From JADHZC01 sp964409505 (GTDB taxonomy: Bacteria; Pseudomonadota; Alphaproteobacteria; Rickettsiales; Rickettsiaceae), in assembly GCA_964409505.1 (NCBI GenBank), contig CAYPDK010000009.1, positions 18,474 through 82,473 of the forward strand: 64,000 nucleotides of DNA, in the 5' to 3' direction. The translations under genes and the position numbers were made by a program. The notes under the pieces are model-generated. The model was not told where the DNA came from. It ran no database searches and saw nothing but the letters and a program-made list of their open reading frames with translations. Positions 17,738 to 25,726 of the stretch are shown piece after piece; the first letter of the stretch is position 1, and each line of letters starts with the position of its first letter.

Positions 17738-18223
17738 CTATATCATATTAAATTTTTTATCTTGTCTGAGAGTAAAAAAAAATTTCTTCAGCAATGCGAC
17801 AGAATTTTTTTCTAAAATTCCTGAATATATTTCAGTATTTTTAATCTTGTGGTAGATTGTACTAGACATATTTTTATTACTCTCAAGACCTCCAAATTTT
17901 GTATCTGGAGCTGCGTAGTATATTTTAGCTACTCTAGATCTAAAAATTGCCTCACAACACATAAGGCATGGTTCTAGAGTAATATAGATACTACAATTAG
18001 TAAGATATTTACTTTTAGTTTTTCTCAGAGCTTTGAATATTGCTATCATTTCTGCGTGCATTATGGGATTATTATATGTTTCGACTAAATTATGAGCTTT
18101 AGATAAGACATTTTTTTTTTCGTCATGAATAACACATCCTATAGGGACTTCCTTTTTATCAAAAGCTCTTTTTGCTTCTAGGAGTGCCTGTCTCATAAAA
18201 TCATCAGTGGCTGAATTTAGCAT
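17738..18223 (-). CDS. tadA: tRNA(adenine34) deaminase
   Basis: 161 residues. Zinc-dependent cytidine/adenosine deaminase fold: HAE with His56 and proton-shuttle Glu58, and PCLMC with Cys86 and Cys89. The VPIGCV and YYAAPDTKFGG segments are those of TadA. It converts A34 to inosine in tRNA-Arg(ACG). It is 32 bases upstream of motA. Confidence 0.95.
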   Translation of the reverse strand: MLNSATDDFMRQALLEAKRAFDKKEVPIGCVIHDEKKNVLSKAHNLVETYNNPIMHAEMIAIFKALRKTKSKYLTNCSIYITLEPCLMCCEAIFRSRVAKIYYAAPDTKFGGLESNKNMSSTIYHKIKNTEIYSGILEKNSVALLKKFFFTLRQDKKFNMI

Positions 18224-18318
18224 AAATATATATTTATGATTATACAGAAATTCTGAGAAAAATTTAAAAAAACTGTTTCTCAGTAGACATAAAACTAAGT
18301 AGTAGTGTTAAATATATT

Positions 18319-19230
18319 TTATATTTGTTCTCTAAATTTGACGATTTTTGTACTACATACTGGATCTTCGTGAATTATTATGTCTGCAGAAGGAAAAATC
18401 TTTTTAAGGTCCTTGGAAACGCTTGCGGCCACTTCATGTGCGTCTTGTAGAGACATTTTTCCATCCATTTCAATATGGAATTGAATAAAAGGTTTATTTC
18501 CTCCATATCGTGTTTTGAGCTCATGAATTCCTTCTATTATAGGATATGTTGCTATAACTTTTAATATTTTTTGCTTTTCTTCTTTAGGAAACTCTTTATC
18601 AATAAGATTTGTAACTGAACTTATAAAAAGTTCATAAGTAAAATACATTATATAGCAGCTAACACAAATTGCAGCTACTGCATCCAAGAACCATATATAT
18701 TGGCTTAAATATAGAGAAGCTATAATAAAAATATTTGTTAAAAGATCAGAAAGATAATGTATTTTATCTAAAGTAATTATTTTAGATTTTGTTTTATATA
18801 TAACATATTGTTGGTATAGCACTAACATAAAAGTTGCAAGAGTTGAGAGCAACATAACATCAACACCAACATCTACATTAGTTACTACCTCTCTAAAATA
18901 GAGACTTTTACATGCAGCAAAAATAGAAATAAAGCATGAAACAATAAATAAAATAGATTGAGAAAAAATTGCTAAATCTTGATATTTTTCTCGTCCAAAT
19001 CTGTATTCATCATTAGGAGGTAAGAAAGATATGTTAATTGCAACCATATTTATAATAGAGGAGATCATATCAAACATAGAATCTATAAATGATGATAGTA
19101 ATGACTGAGCATCACTCATAATCCATCCATATGTCTTCATACACAACATCAGAAAAGACACAAAAATAGATACATAAGAAGCGCTCTTAACAAGAAATTG
19201 CTCTGAAATGTTTAAAGATTTTAAAGACAT
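18319..19230 (-). CDS. Cation diffusion facilitator (FieF-like metal exporter)
   Basis: 303 residues. Six membrane helices with the CDF motifs: LLSSFIDSMFDMISSIIN in helix 2 (acidic metal-site residues) and KIITLDKIHYLSDLLTNI in helix 5 (His and Asp). A C-terminal cytoplasmic domain (about 215-300) ends in HEDP. Family members export Zn, Fe or related divalent ions using proton exchange. It is divergent from the znu zinc-import genes, which hints at zinc, but the metal is not proven. Confidence 0.88.
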   Translation of the reverse strand: MSLKSLNISEQFLVKSASYVSIFVSFLMLCMKTYGWIMSDAQSLLSSFIDSMFDMISSIINMVAINISFLPPNDEYRFGREKYQDLAIFSQSILFIVSCFISIFAACKSLYFREVVTNVDVGVDVMLLSTLATFMLVLYQQYVIYKTKSKIITLDKIHYLSDLLTNIFIIASLYLSQYIWFLDAVAAICVSCYIMYFTYELFISSVTNLIDKEFPKEEKQKILKVIATYPIIEGIHELKTRYGGNKPFIQFHIEMDGKMSLQDAHEVAASVSKDLKKIFPSADIIIHEDPVCSTKIVKFREQI

Positions 19231-19326
19231 TTATAACTTATAAAATACCTAAATTTAGAAATGGAAACTTAAATTTATAAAGGAAGTTTTGCATTATTTA
19301 TTTTCAACAATTATTTGAATTGATTC

Positions 19327-19343
19327 ATATCAAAATTTGATAT
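19327..19343. promoter_or_regulatory. 17-base palindrome in the efflux/znu divergent region
   Basis: ATATCAAA-A-TTTGATAT is a perfect 8+8 inverted repeat around one base. It lies 97 bases from the efflux gene start and 90 bases before znuC. Its position between a metal exporter and a zinc importer makes it a candidate operator, for example for a Fur/Zur-type regulator. The sequence is not the classic Zur box. Confidence 0.4.
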
Positions 19344-19432
19344 ATTTTTATCAGGCATTACTGTATAAAGTTTTTAGTAAAAAGAACATATATTAGCAAT
19401 GTAGAACTTATTTATTAACATTTCAAGTAAAT

Positions 19433-20143
19433 ATGCAAAAATTTCCCTTACTAGAAGTTATTAAGGTTAATAAGTACTATAATGGTAAAACGATATTGGA
19501 GGATATTAATTTTAAACTTTTTCAAAGTCAAATAATTACATTAATTGGACAAAATGGTTCTGGAAAAACAAGTGTTGCTAGAATAATTGCAGGTCTTGAC
19601 TCCAATTATAGTGGTAGAGTTATTAGTAAATTTAAGCTAAAAATAAATTATCTTCCTCAAAAAATCAATTTGAGATTTCATTTTCCTATGAAAGTTATAA
19701 AATTAATCAAACTTATCTCTCAAAATGAAAAAATAGATTTGAGTCAAATAGATTACTTAGAAGAATTTGTTGATTTTGATCAGTTACAAAATTTAGATAT
19801 TTCTGAGCTATCAGGAGGAGAGTTACAAAAAATATTCCTTATCGCAACCCTACTAAGAGACGCAGATCTAATAGTGCTAGATGAACCTATACAGTATTTA
19901 GATTTAAAATCTCAACAACTACTTTATAAAATTTTAAAAAATTATATCCTTAAAAATAAGAGTGCAATTTTTATGATTTCTCATGACTTATTTTCAGTGA
20001 TGAAAAATTCTGACCAGGTAATATGTTTAAATCAACATATTTGCTGTAGCGGTAAACCTTCTGACCTCAATATTAGATCTGATTTTACGAATGCTGTATC
20101 TGAAATAGGTATATATATACATAATCATGATCATACTCATTAA
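19433..20143 (+). CDS. znuC: Zinc ABC transporter ATP-binding protein
   Basis: 236 residues. Walker A GQNGSGKT (39-46), signature LSGGE (126-130), Walker B DLIVLDEP (about 145-152) and an H-loop ISHD are present. The tail HNHDHTH is histidine-rich, as in ZnuC proteins. It powers high-affinity zinc import with ZnuB. The substrate-binding protein ZnuA is not in the window. It is followed after 32 bases by znuB. Confidence 0.92.
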   Translation: MQKFPLLEVIKVNKYYNGKTILEDINFKLFQSQIITLIGQNGSGKTSVARIIAGLDSNYSGRVISKFKLKINYLPQKINLRFHFPMKVIKLIKLISQNEKIDLSQIDYLEEFVDFDQLQNLDISELSGGELQKIFLIATLLRDADLIVLDEPIQYLDLKSQQLLYKILKNYILKNKSAIFMISHDLFSVMKNSDQVICLNQHICCSGKPSDLNIRSDFTNAVSEIGIYIHNHDHTH

Positions 20144-20175
20144 AAAACATTACAATTATTTCTAATAATCATAAT

Positions 20176-20961
20176 ATGGACATAATATATTTAGTATCAA
20201 TGCTAAGCGGCTTCATTTTAGCATTTCTTGGATGTTTTGTTTTATGGAGAAAATATATTTTTTTTACCGATAGCTTTGCTCATGCTAGTATATTAGTAGT
20301 TACCTTAGCTATGATAGAAAAAATGCCTATAATCTATAGTTGGATTTTTGTTATAGGGTTATTTTTATTCTTAACTTTTTTTGTACAAAATTACTCTGAT
20401 AAAAACACTTCTTCTGCTTTAATTTCTAGTATCATGATATCCGTTGCTCTTATTTTATCTTATTATTTTAAAATAAAAGTCACATTAACAAATATTATAT
20501 TTGGTAATATTTCTTCTTCTACACAAGAGGATTTAATTAGGTTAGGAATTATTTTTATTATTAATTGTATTTTTTTTATTTTTGCATATAACAAATTGCT
20601 TGCTTTGTCTTTAAATGAGGATATAGCAAAATCTTTAGGTATTAAATCTGTTATATGGGATGGATCCCTCTTACTTATTTTATCTCTTTCTATAGTAATT
20701 TTGGCAAAAATTGTAGGATCATTTTTTATTACAAGTTTAGTTTTAATACCTTCCATGTCTTCAAGACTAATCTCTCACTCGCCTATTCAGATGTTATTTG
20801 GATCCTTACTTATAGTCTTAGTGTCTAATATTATCACAATTCTTACTACAAAATTTGTACTTGAGGAGCCTTATATAGCAATATTAGTATTAGTTAATGC
20901 TATGATTTACTTATTAATTTCTGGGAGTAAATTTTTGTATACAAAGACTAAAAAGGGTTAA
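20176..20961 (+). CDS. znuB: Zinc ABC transporter permease
   Basis: 261 residues, seven to eight membrane helices, ABC-3 (manganese/zinc-type) permease family. Typical motifs are FFTDSFAHASIL near the N-terminus and KIVGSFFITSLVLIPSMSSRLIS in the third quarter. It pairs with the adjacent ATPase. It is followed by hemB after 3 bases, so znuC-znuB-hemB look co-transcribed. Confidence 0.92.
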   Translation: MDIIYLVSMLSGFILAFLGCFVLWRKYIFFTDSFAHASILVVTLAMIEKMPIIYSWIFVIGLFLFLTFFVQNYSDKNTSSALISSIMISVALILSYYFKIKVTLTNIIFGNISSSTQEDLIRLGIIFIINCIFFIFAYNKLLALSLNEDIAKSLGIKSVIWDGSLLLILSLSIVILAKIVGSFFITSLVLIPSMSSRLISHSPIQMLFGSLLIVLVSNIITILTTKFVLEEPYIAILVLVNAMIYLLISGSKFLYTKTKKG

Positions 20962-20964
20962 AAT

Positions 20965-21948
20965 ATGAAATTTAAAAGATTAAGACATAATAAACATGCT
21001 CCTTGGATAAGGTCTTTAAATGCAGAAACCTCCCTTCAAGTACAGAATCTAATTCTACCAGTATTTTTGATTGAGGGACGTAAAATGAAAGAAGAGATAA
21101 GAACTCTTCCTGGAGTCTACAGGGTGTCTATTGACTATTTAGTAAAAATAGTAGAAGAAGCTATATCTTTAGACATAAATGCTATTATGATTTTTCCTAG
21201 CATAGAACAAAATTTAAAGGATAATTTTGCAAAAGAATCCTGCAATGAAAATAATCTTATTTGCAGAGCAGTAAAGCAGATAAAGAAATTATTCGGTTCT
21301 TCTATTGGTATTATCTGTGATGTAGCTCTTGATCCTTATACATTGAGTGGTCATGATGGTATTTTGGTAGATAATGTTGTTGATAATGATTTAACAATCA
21401 GTATTTTAGCTAATCAGGCATTAAGCCTTGTTAACTCGGGAGCAGATGTAGTGGCTCCATCAGATATGATGGACGGAAGGGTAAGGATTATACGGGAACT
21501 TCTGGAGAAAGAAAAATTTTTAAACGCAAATATATTTTCTTATGCGGTCAAATATGCTTCAAATTACTATGCTCCTTTCAGGGAGGCAATAAAATCTAAT
21601 AGGTCTCAATATTTATCTAAAAGTACATATCAATTAGATACAAGAAATACACAAGATGCTTTAAAAAAAGTAGAATATGACCTCAATGAAGGAGCAGATG
21701 CTATAATAGTAAAGCCCGCAATGTCTTATCTAGACATGGTATATAAGGTAAAGAGTAAATTTAATGTACATACTATTGCCTATCAAGTGAGTGGAGAATA
21801 TGCTATGATTAAGTTCGCTTCTCTTGCAAACTCTATAGACTGGAGTACATCAATATTGGAATCATTAACCTGTATGAAAAGAGCAGGAGCTAATTCTATT
21901 ATTAGTTATGCTGCTCTTGAAGTTGCTAGATATCTAAAAAGTAAATAA
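20965..21948 (+). CDS. hemB: Delta-aminolevulinic acid dehydratase (porphobilinogen synthase)
   Basis: 327 residues. The two active-site lysines are visible: Lys196 (AVKYASNYYAPFREA) and Schiff-base Lys250 (IVKPAMSYLD). The metal loop reads DVALDPYTLSGHDG without the three zinc cysteines, which places it in the magnesium-type group common in alphaproteobacteria. It makes porphobilinogen for heme. It follows znuB by 3 bases; as a Mg-type enzyme its link to zinc uptake is probably positional only. Confidence 0.96.
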   Translation: MKFKRLRHNKHAPWIRSLNAETSLQVQNLILPVFLIEGRKMKEEIRTLPGVYRVSIDYLVKIVEEAISLDINAIMIFPSIEQNLKDNFAKESCNENNLICRAVKQIKKLFGSSIGIICDVALDPYTLSGHDGILVDNVVDNDLTISILANQALSLVNSGADVVAPSDMMDGRVRIIRELLEKEKFLNANIFSYAVKYASNYYAPFREAIKSNRSQYLSKSTYQLDTRNTQDALKKVEYDLNEGADAIIVKPAMSYLDMVYKVKSKFNVHTIAYQVSGEYAMIKFASLANSIDWSTSILESLTCMKRAGANSIISYAALEVARYLKSK

Positions 21949-21983
21949 ATGGATTTAGTACCTACAGCAAAATATCATTACTC

Positions 21984-22012
21984 TTGACTTATTAGGATAT
22001 ATTCTTTATATT
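21984..22012 (+). promoter_or_regulatory. Probable rplU-rpmA promoter
   Basis: TTGACT (21984-21989) and TATATT (22007-22012) are separated by exactly 17 bases, a good sigma-70 type match. The leader to rplU would be about 165 bases. It includes an AAGGAGGAG stretch near 22080 that is not used by any clear frame. Confidence 0.55.
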
Positions 22013-22182
22013 TTGTGTGTGTTTGTGTAAAGAAATATTCCAGAAAATAGTATTAGATATAAAAATATAGAAGAAGATATAAGGAGGAGATATACGATAT
22101 GTGTTCTTATATGATTTTCTCAGATTTTTGCACGTATTCACTTTTCTAAAAATATTACGGAATTAAATATATATTGGTTTGT

Positions 22183-22503
22183 ATGTTTGCAGTTTTTCAA
22201 TGCGGGGGAAAGCAATATAATGTTTCTGAAGGAAGCATTATTAATGTAGAGAAAATTAGTAACCTCTCTGAGGGTGAGATAGTAGATCTTGGGAAGGTAT
22301 TATTTTTTTCTGGAGAAGATAAGAAGGTGATTATTGATCAAAAAATTCTTGATAAAACTCTTGTGTCTTGCAAGGTTGTAAAGCATTTCAAAGATGATAA
22401 AATTATTGTTTTTAAGAAAAAAAGACGTAAAAATTATAGACGTAAATATGGGCATAGACAATTGTTAACGCAGCTCCAGGTGTTAGGCTGTAAAGTAATA
22501 TAA
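22183..22503 (+). CDS. rplU: 50S ribosomal protein L21
   Basis: Starts at ATG 22183 (MFAVFQCGGKQY), matching the universal L21 N-terminus. The open frame extends 9 bases further to a TTG that is unlikely to be used. About 106 residues. The basic stretch FKKKRRKNYRRKYGHRQ is the family's rRNA-binding signature. It is followed after 17 bases by rpmA, the universal rplU-rpmA pair. Confidence 0.97.
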   Translation: MFAVFQCGGKQYNVSEGSIINVEKISNLSEGEIVDLGKVLFFSGEDKKVIIDQKILDKTLVSCKVVKHFKDDKIIVFKKKRRKNYRRKYGHRQLLTQLQVLGCKVI

Positions 22504-22520
22504 TATTTAGGTAAAAGGGA

Positions 22521-22766
22521 ATGGCAACTAAGAAAGCAGGTGGTAGTTCTAGGAATGGTCGAGATTCCGCAGGTCGGAGGCTTGGACTTAAAAAATATGA
22601 TGGGCAAGTGGTCCTGGGAGGGAACATATTAATAAGGCAGAGGGGTACAAAATTTTTCCCAGGTAAAAATGTTGGCATGGGGAAGGATCATACTCTGTTT
22701 TCTTTAATTGCTGGAAAAGTTTCTTTCTCTAAAACCAGATCCCGTAGAATAGTACACGTACTTTGA
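22521..22766 (+). CDS. rpmA: 50S ribosomal protein L27
   Basis: 81 residues. The N-terminus ATKKAGGSSRNGRDS is the conserved extension that reaches the peptidyl-transferase centre. RGTKFFPGKNVGMGKDHTLF is the family signature. A weak AAGG (near 22513) precedes the ATG. No N-terminal cleavable leader of the Firmicute type is present. Confidence 0.98.
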   Translation: MATKKAGGSSRNGRDSAGRRLGLKKYDGQVVLGGNILIRQRGTKFFPGKNVGMGKDHTLFSLIAGKVSFSKTRSRRIVHVL

Positions 22767-23073
22767 TTAGATGAGTTTCTAATATCATAAAATAACTAGG
22801 ACTCAGTAAGACGTTTTTATCTCACTGGGATGTGTTGCATAAGAGCAGTGGTTACTTTCTACCCTAAATTGTACCCATAAAGTGAGTAGCTTCTAATATC
22901 CTGATCAAAGGATCTCTTTTGAGAGTCAGGCTTCAATTAGCAAAGTACTACGCATACTTGTGATTTATTATTATTACTCTTGCTGCTGCATTGATTCTGC
23001 GTATATACACTTCTTACGTGTCTATTTTTTAAACCTAGTTTTTCGTTCCTAGTATGGTCATAGGCCTTGGAAC
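22767..23073 (+). other. Structured non-coding region after rpmA (possible small RNA)
   Basis: 307 bases with no convincing gene and visibly higher GC than neighbouring intergenic DNA. Several hairpins occur in series: 22802-22811 with 22820-22829 (one mismatch), 22852-22858 with 22879-22885, CCTGA at 22900-22904 with TCAGG at 22926-22930 (enclosing CTC/GAG), and GTTCC at 23045-23049 with GGAAC at 23069-23073. I do not recognise tmRNA, 6S, SRP RNA or a tRNA in it. It could be an unknown RNA, the rpmA 3' UTR, or a decayed element. Confidence 0.35.
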
Positions 23074-23310
23074 ATGCAAAAAATTTATTTATTTTCAATA
23101 TTTTCTTTCCTGTGTCTCTTGTTTTTTAGCTTATCTACAAAACTAGACGCTATATCCTTTATTTTGTTTTGGATAGCTCTTTGCTTTTCATCATATTTTG
23201 ATTTTAGTATCTCTATTACTTATAGCTATAGTTTGGGTTTTCGTATTATTTTTTTAGATAATTGTATAACTCTAAACCTTATATATCAGGGACTAAAGGG
23301 CAGGGACTAA
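23074..23310 (+). CDS. Doubtful small hydrophobic protein
   Basis: 78 codons, rich in Phe, Leu, Ser and Ile, with two or three hydrophobic stretches. No ribosome site or recognisable family. The 3' end runs into the 14-base tandem repeat, which is unusual for a real gene. It could be chance reading of T-rich DNA. Listed because the frame is open and no other gene occupies the space. Confidence 0.2.
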   Translation: MQKIYLFSIFSFLCLLFFSLSTKLDAISFILFWIALCFSSYFDFSISITYSYSLGFRIIFLDNCITLNLIYQGLKGRD

Positions 23311-23328
23311 AGGGCAGGGACTGAAGGG
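23287..23328. repeat. Three tandem copies of a 14-base purine-rich unit
   Basis: CAGGGACTAAAGGG is repeated exactly twice and then once more with one change (CTGAAGGG). TAGGAGGGG and a GC-rich patch GTGCGCAGCGC follow. The composition is far from the AT-rich background. Immediately beyond is a CTAGCTC/GAGCTAG hairpin (23361-23384) overlapping the phaB stop codon. Confidence 0.8.
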
Positions 23329-23380
23329 TAGGAGGGGTGCGCAGCGCTTTCTTGCTAAAGCTAGCTCAGTTATAAGAGAG

Positions 23381-24109
23381 CTAGTTAAAATATTGTCCTC
23401 CATTAACAGACAGAGTATGACCTGTAATAAAATTAGATCCTTCAGATACTAGGAATAAAACTGCGTTAGCTATTTCCTCTACCTTTCCTAATCTACGCAT
23501 AGGAATATTTTGGATAATTTTTTCTAGTACGTCTTGATTCATAGTACTTGTCATTTCTGTGTCTATGTATCCTGGAGCCACTGCATTAACAGTAATATTT
23601 TTAGAAGCTGATTCTAAAGCAAGAGCCCTTGTAAAACCTATAATAGCAGCCTTTGACGCAGAATAATTAGTCTGTCCTAATTGTCCTGACAAAGCGTTAA
23701 CTGATGCAATATTTACAATACGACCATATTGAAATTTTCTCATGTTACTAACTACAAGACTCGAGATATTAAAGCAAGAATTTAAATTTACATCTATGAC
23801 TTTTTTCCACTGATCAGCACTCATCTTATGCATCATAGAATCCATAACAATACCTGCATTATTAACCAAGACAGATATATGATTATTATATTTTTGCTCT
23901 ATGGATAATACATGCTCCCTACATGCCTGATAATCCGAAACATCAAATTTAACAACTCCAATATTATATTTTTCAGACATTTGACTTGCAATTTTATCAC
24001 TATTAAAATAAGATGCAACAACGTCATATCCTGCCTTCTGCAGGGCTAGAGAAACTCCAAATCCTATACCTCTAACCCCTCCAGTCACTAGAGCCAATTT
24101 TTTTTGCAT
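23381..24109 (-). CDS. phaB: Acetoacetyl-CoA reductase (PhaB-like SDR)
   Basis: About 242 residues from ATG 24109 (MQKKLALVTGG). The frame opens 15 bases earlier at a TTG, but that would add residues ahead of the Rossmann strand. Cofactor motif TGGVRGIG (9-16), NNAG, Ser136, Tyr149 and Lys153 are present. SVNALSGQLGQTNYSASKAAIIGFTRALA and the VAPGYIDTEM stretch match PhaB rather than FabG of fatty-acid synthesis. It makes (R)-3-hydroxybutyryl-CoA for polyhydroxybutyrate. A phasin is encoded 11 kb away, and a separate fabG sits with acpP, so this is not the housekeeping copy. Confidence 0.8.
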   Translation of the reverse strand: MQKKLALVTGGVRGIGFGVSLALQKAGYDVVASYFNSDKIASQMSEKYNIGVVKFDVSDYQACREHVLSIEQKYNNHISVLVNNAGIVMDSMMHKMSADQWKKVIDVNLNSCFNISSLVVSNMRKFQYGRIVNIASVNALSGQLGQTNYSASKAAIIGFTRALALESASKNITVNAVAPGYIDTEMTSTMNQDVLEKIIQNIPMRRLGKVEEIANAVLFLVSEGSNFITGHTLSVNGGQYFN

Positions 24110-24267
24110 AACTAAACTTACCAAAATATATTATATTATATCTGCCATCAAACGACACTAAAACATTATTGCAAACCCTAAAGCTAATAAGAAATTTTCT
24201 TCCTAAGTAAAAAACAATAAATTTCAAGATGTCATCATTTTACAATGAATTAAGAATATCTTAAGGT

Positions 24268-25662
24268 TTAGTAATTTATAGATAATTTTTCTACATCAAG
24301 GGCTGCCTCCTTTATTGCTTCATTTAGGCTTGGATGAGCATGAATTGTGCGTGCAATATCCTCAGAAGAGCCGCCAAATTGCATATAGGCAGCAATTTCT
24401 GCTATTAAAGTGCCAGCTTCAAGTCCTATTATTTGAGCTCCTAATATTCTATCATTTTCTGCATGAGCCAAAATTTTGACAAATCCTTCTTTACTAAGAG
24501 CACTGTGAGCCTTACTATTTGCTATGAAAGGAAATTTGCCTATCTTATATTTTATTCCTTCTGAAAGTAATTGAGACTCATTGCGTCCTATAGATGCAAC
24601 TTCTGGATGAGTATATATAACACTTGGAATTAAATTATAATCTATATGAGCATATTTTTTATTCATAAAATCCACTGCGTATATAGCCTCTTCTTCGGCT
24701 TTGTGAGCTAGCATAGGACCTTTTATAGCATCTCCTACGGCATATATATTCGAGTAATTTGTTTGATAATTTTGATTAACTTTAATAGATCCAAAATTAT
24801 CTAGTTCTATATTTAAACTGCTTTTTTTTAGAAATTCTGTATTGCTCTTTCTTCCGACTGAAATTAGAACTTTATTTGACTTCAACTGGATTTGTTTATT
24901 TGTAGCATTTTCTATCAAATGTGAATATGCTAAATTATTTTCTATTTTTATGTTCTTTAATGCTGTATCTAATAAAAATACAATACCTTGACTTTGCAAA
25001 TTTTTTACTAATACTGTTCTTACATCCTTATCTAAGGATGGCAGAAGCTGTTTTTCATATTCTACAATTGTAATTTTAGATCCTAACCAGTTAAAAACAG
25101 AACCTAATTCAAGACCAATATACCCCCCACCTATTATGACTAATTCTTTTGGCACTGAATTAAGAGATAATAACTCAGTTGAAGACAAGATAAAATCTTT
25201 ATCATAGTCAATATCTTGTATTTTTCTTACTTTTGAACCAGTTGCTATTAAAATATTTTTAGTTGTTATTTTTTCATTTACTTTTTCTCCTTCTAGCTCT
25301 ATGGTGTTTTGATCTAATATTTGAGCCTTTGCTGTGAAGTGATGAACCTTATTTTTACGAAAAAGAGAGGAGATTCCTTTGGATAGATCTGAAATAATTT
25401 TATCTTTTGCAGAAAACATCTTCTCTGCGTTAAGTGTATTATTTCCTTCAATACCTATATTAGATAAATTTTTTGTCTCGTAGTATTTGTGAGAAAAATT
25501 TAATAGAGTTTTAGAAGGAATGCATCCTACATTTAAACAAGTACCTCCAAGTGCGGGGTAGTGATCTGCAGAGCCTACATTCATACCTAATTGAGCAGCT
25601 CTTATAGCAGCACTATAACCCGCAGGACCAGAACCTATTACAAATAAATCAAAATGTCTCAT
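24268..25662 (-). CDS. lpdA: Dihydrolipoyl dehydrogenase
   Basis: 464 residues. FAD-binding GSGPAGYSAAI at the N-terminus, redox disulfide Cys42-x4-Cys47 in GGTCLNVGCIPSK, a second dinucleotide site IGGGYIGLELGSV, and the C-terminal interface HAHPSLNE with the His443-Glu448 pair. It is the E3 component of 2-oxoacid dehydrogenase complexes. No E1 or E2 genes are adjacent. Confidence 0.95.
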   Translation of the reverse strand: MRHFDLFVIGSGPAGYSAAIRAAQLGMNVGSADHYPALGGTCLNVGCIPSKTLLNFSHKYYETKNLSNIGIEGNNTLNAEKMFSAKDKIISDLSKGISSLFRKNKVHHFTAKAQILDQNTIELEGEKVNEKITTKNILIATGSKVRKIQDIDYDKDFILSSTELLSLNSVPKELVIIGGGYIGLELGSVFNWLGSKITIVEYEKQLLPSLDKDVRTVLVKNLQSQGIVFLLDTALKNIKIENNLAYSHLIENATNKQIQLKSNKVLISVGRKSNTEFLKKSSLNIELDNFGSIKVNQNYQTNYSNIYAVGDAIKGPMLAHKAEEEAIYAVDFMNKKYAHIDYNLIPSVIYTHPEVASIGRNESQLLSEGIKYKIGKFPFIANSKAHSALSKEGFVKILAHAENDRILGAQIIGLEAGTLIAEIAAYMQFGGSSEDIARTIHAHPSLNEAIKEAALDVEKLSINY

Positions 25663-25726
25663 ATTAATATCAGCCTATATAAATCTTTATAATAACAATT
25701 TATTATTGCTAAGTTATTTCTTATAA

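Noticed and set aside
22767..23073. tmRNA or 6S RNA in the gap after rpmA
   Set aside because: No tag-peptide frame, no tRNA-like T arm and no 6S-type closing stem that I could find, so only an unspecified structured region is reported.
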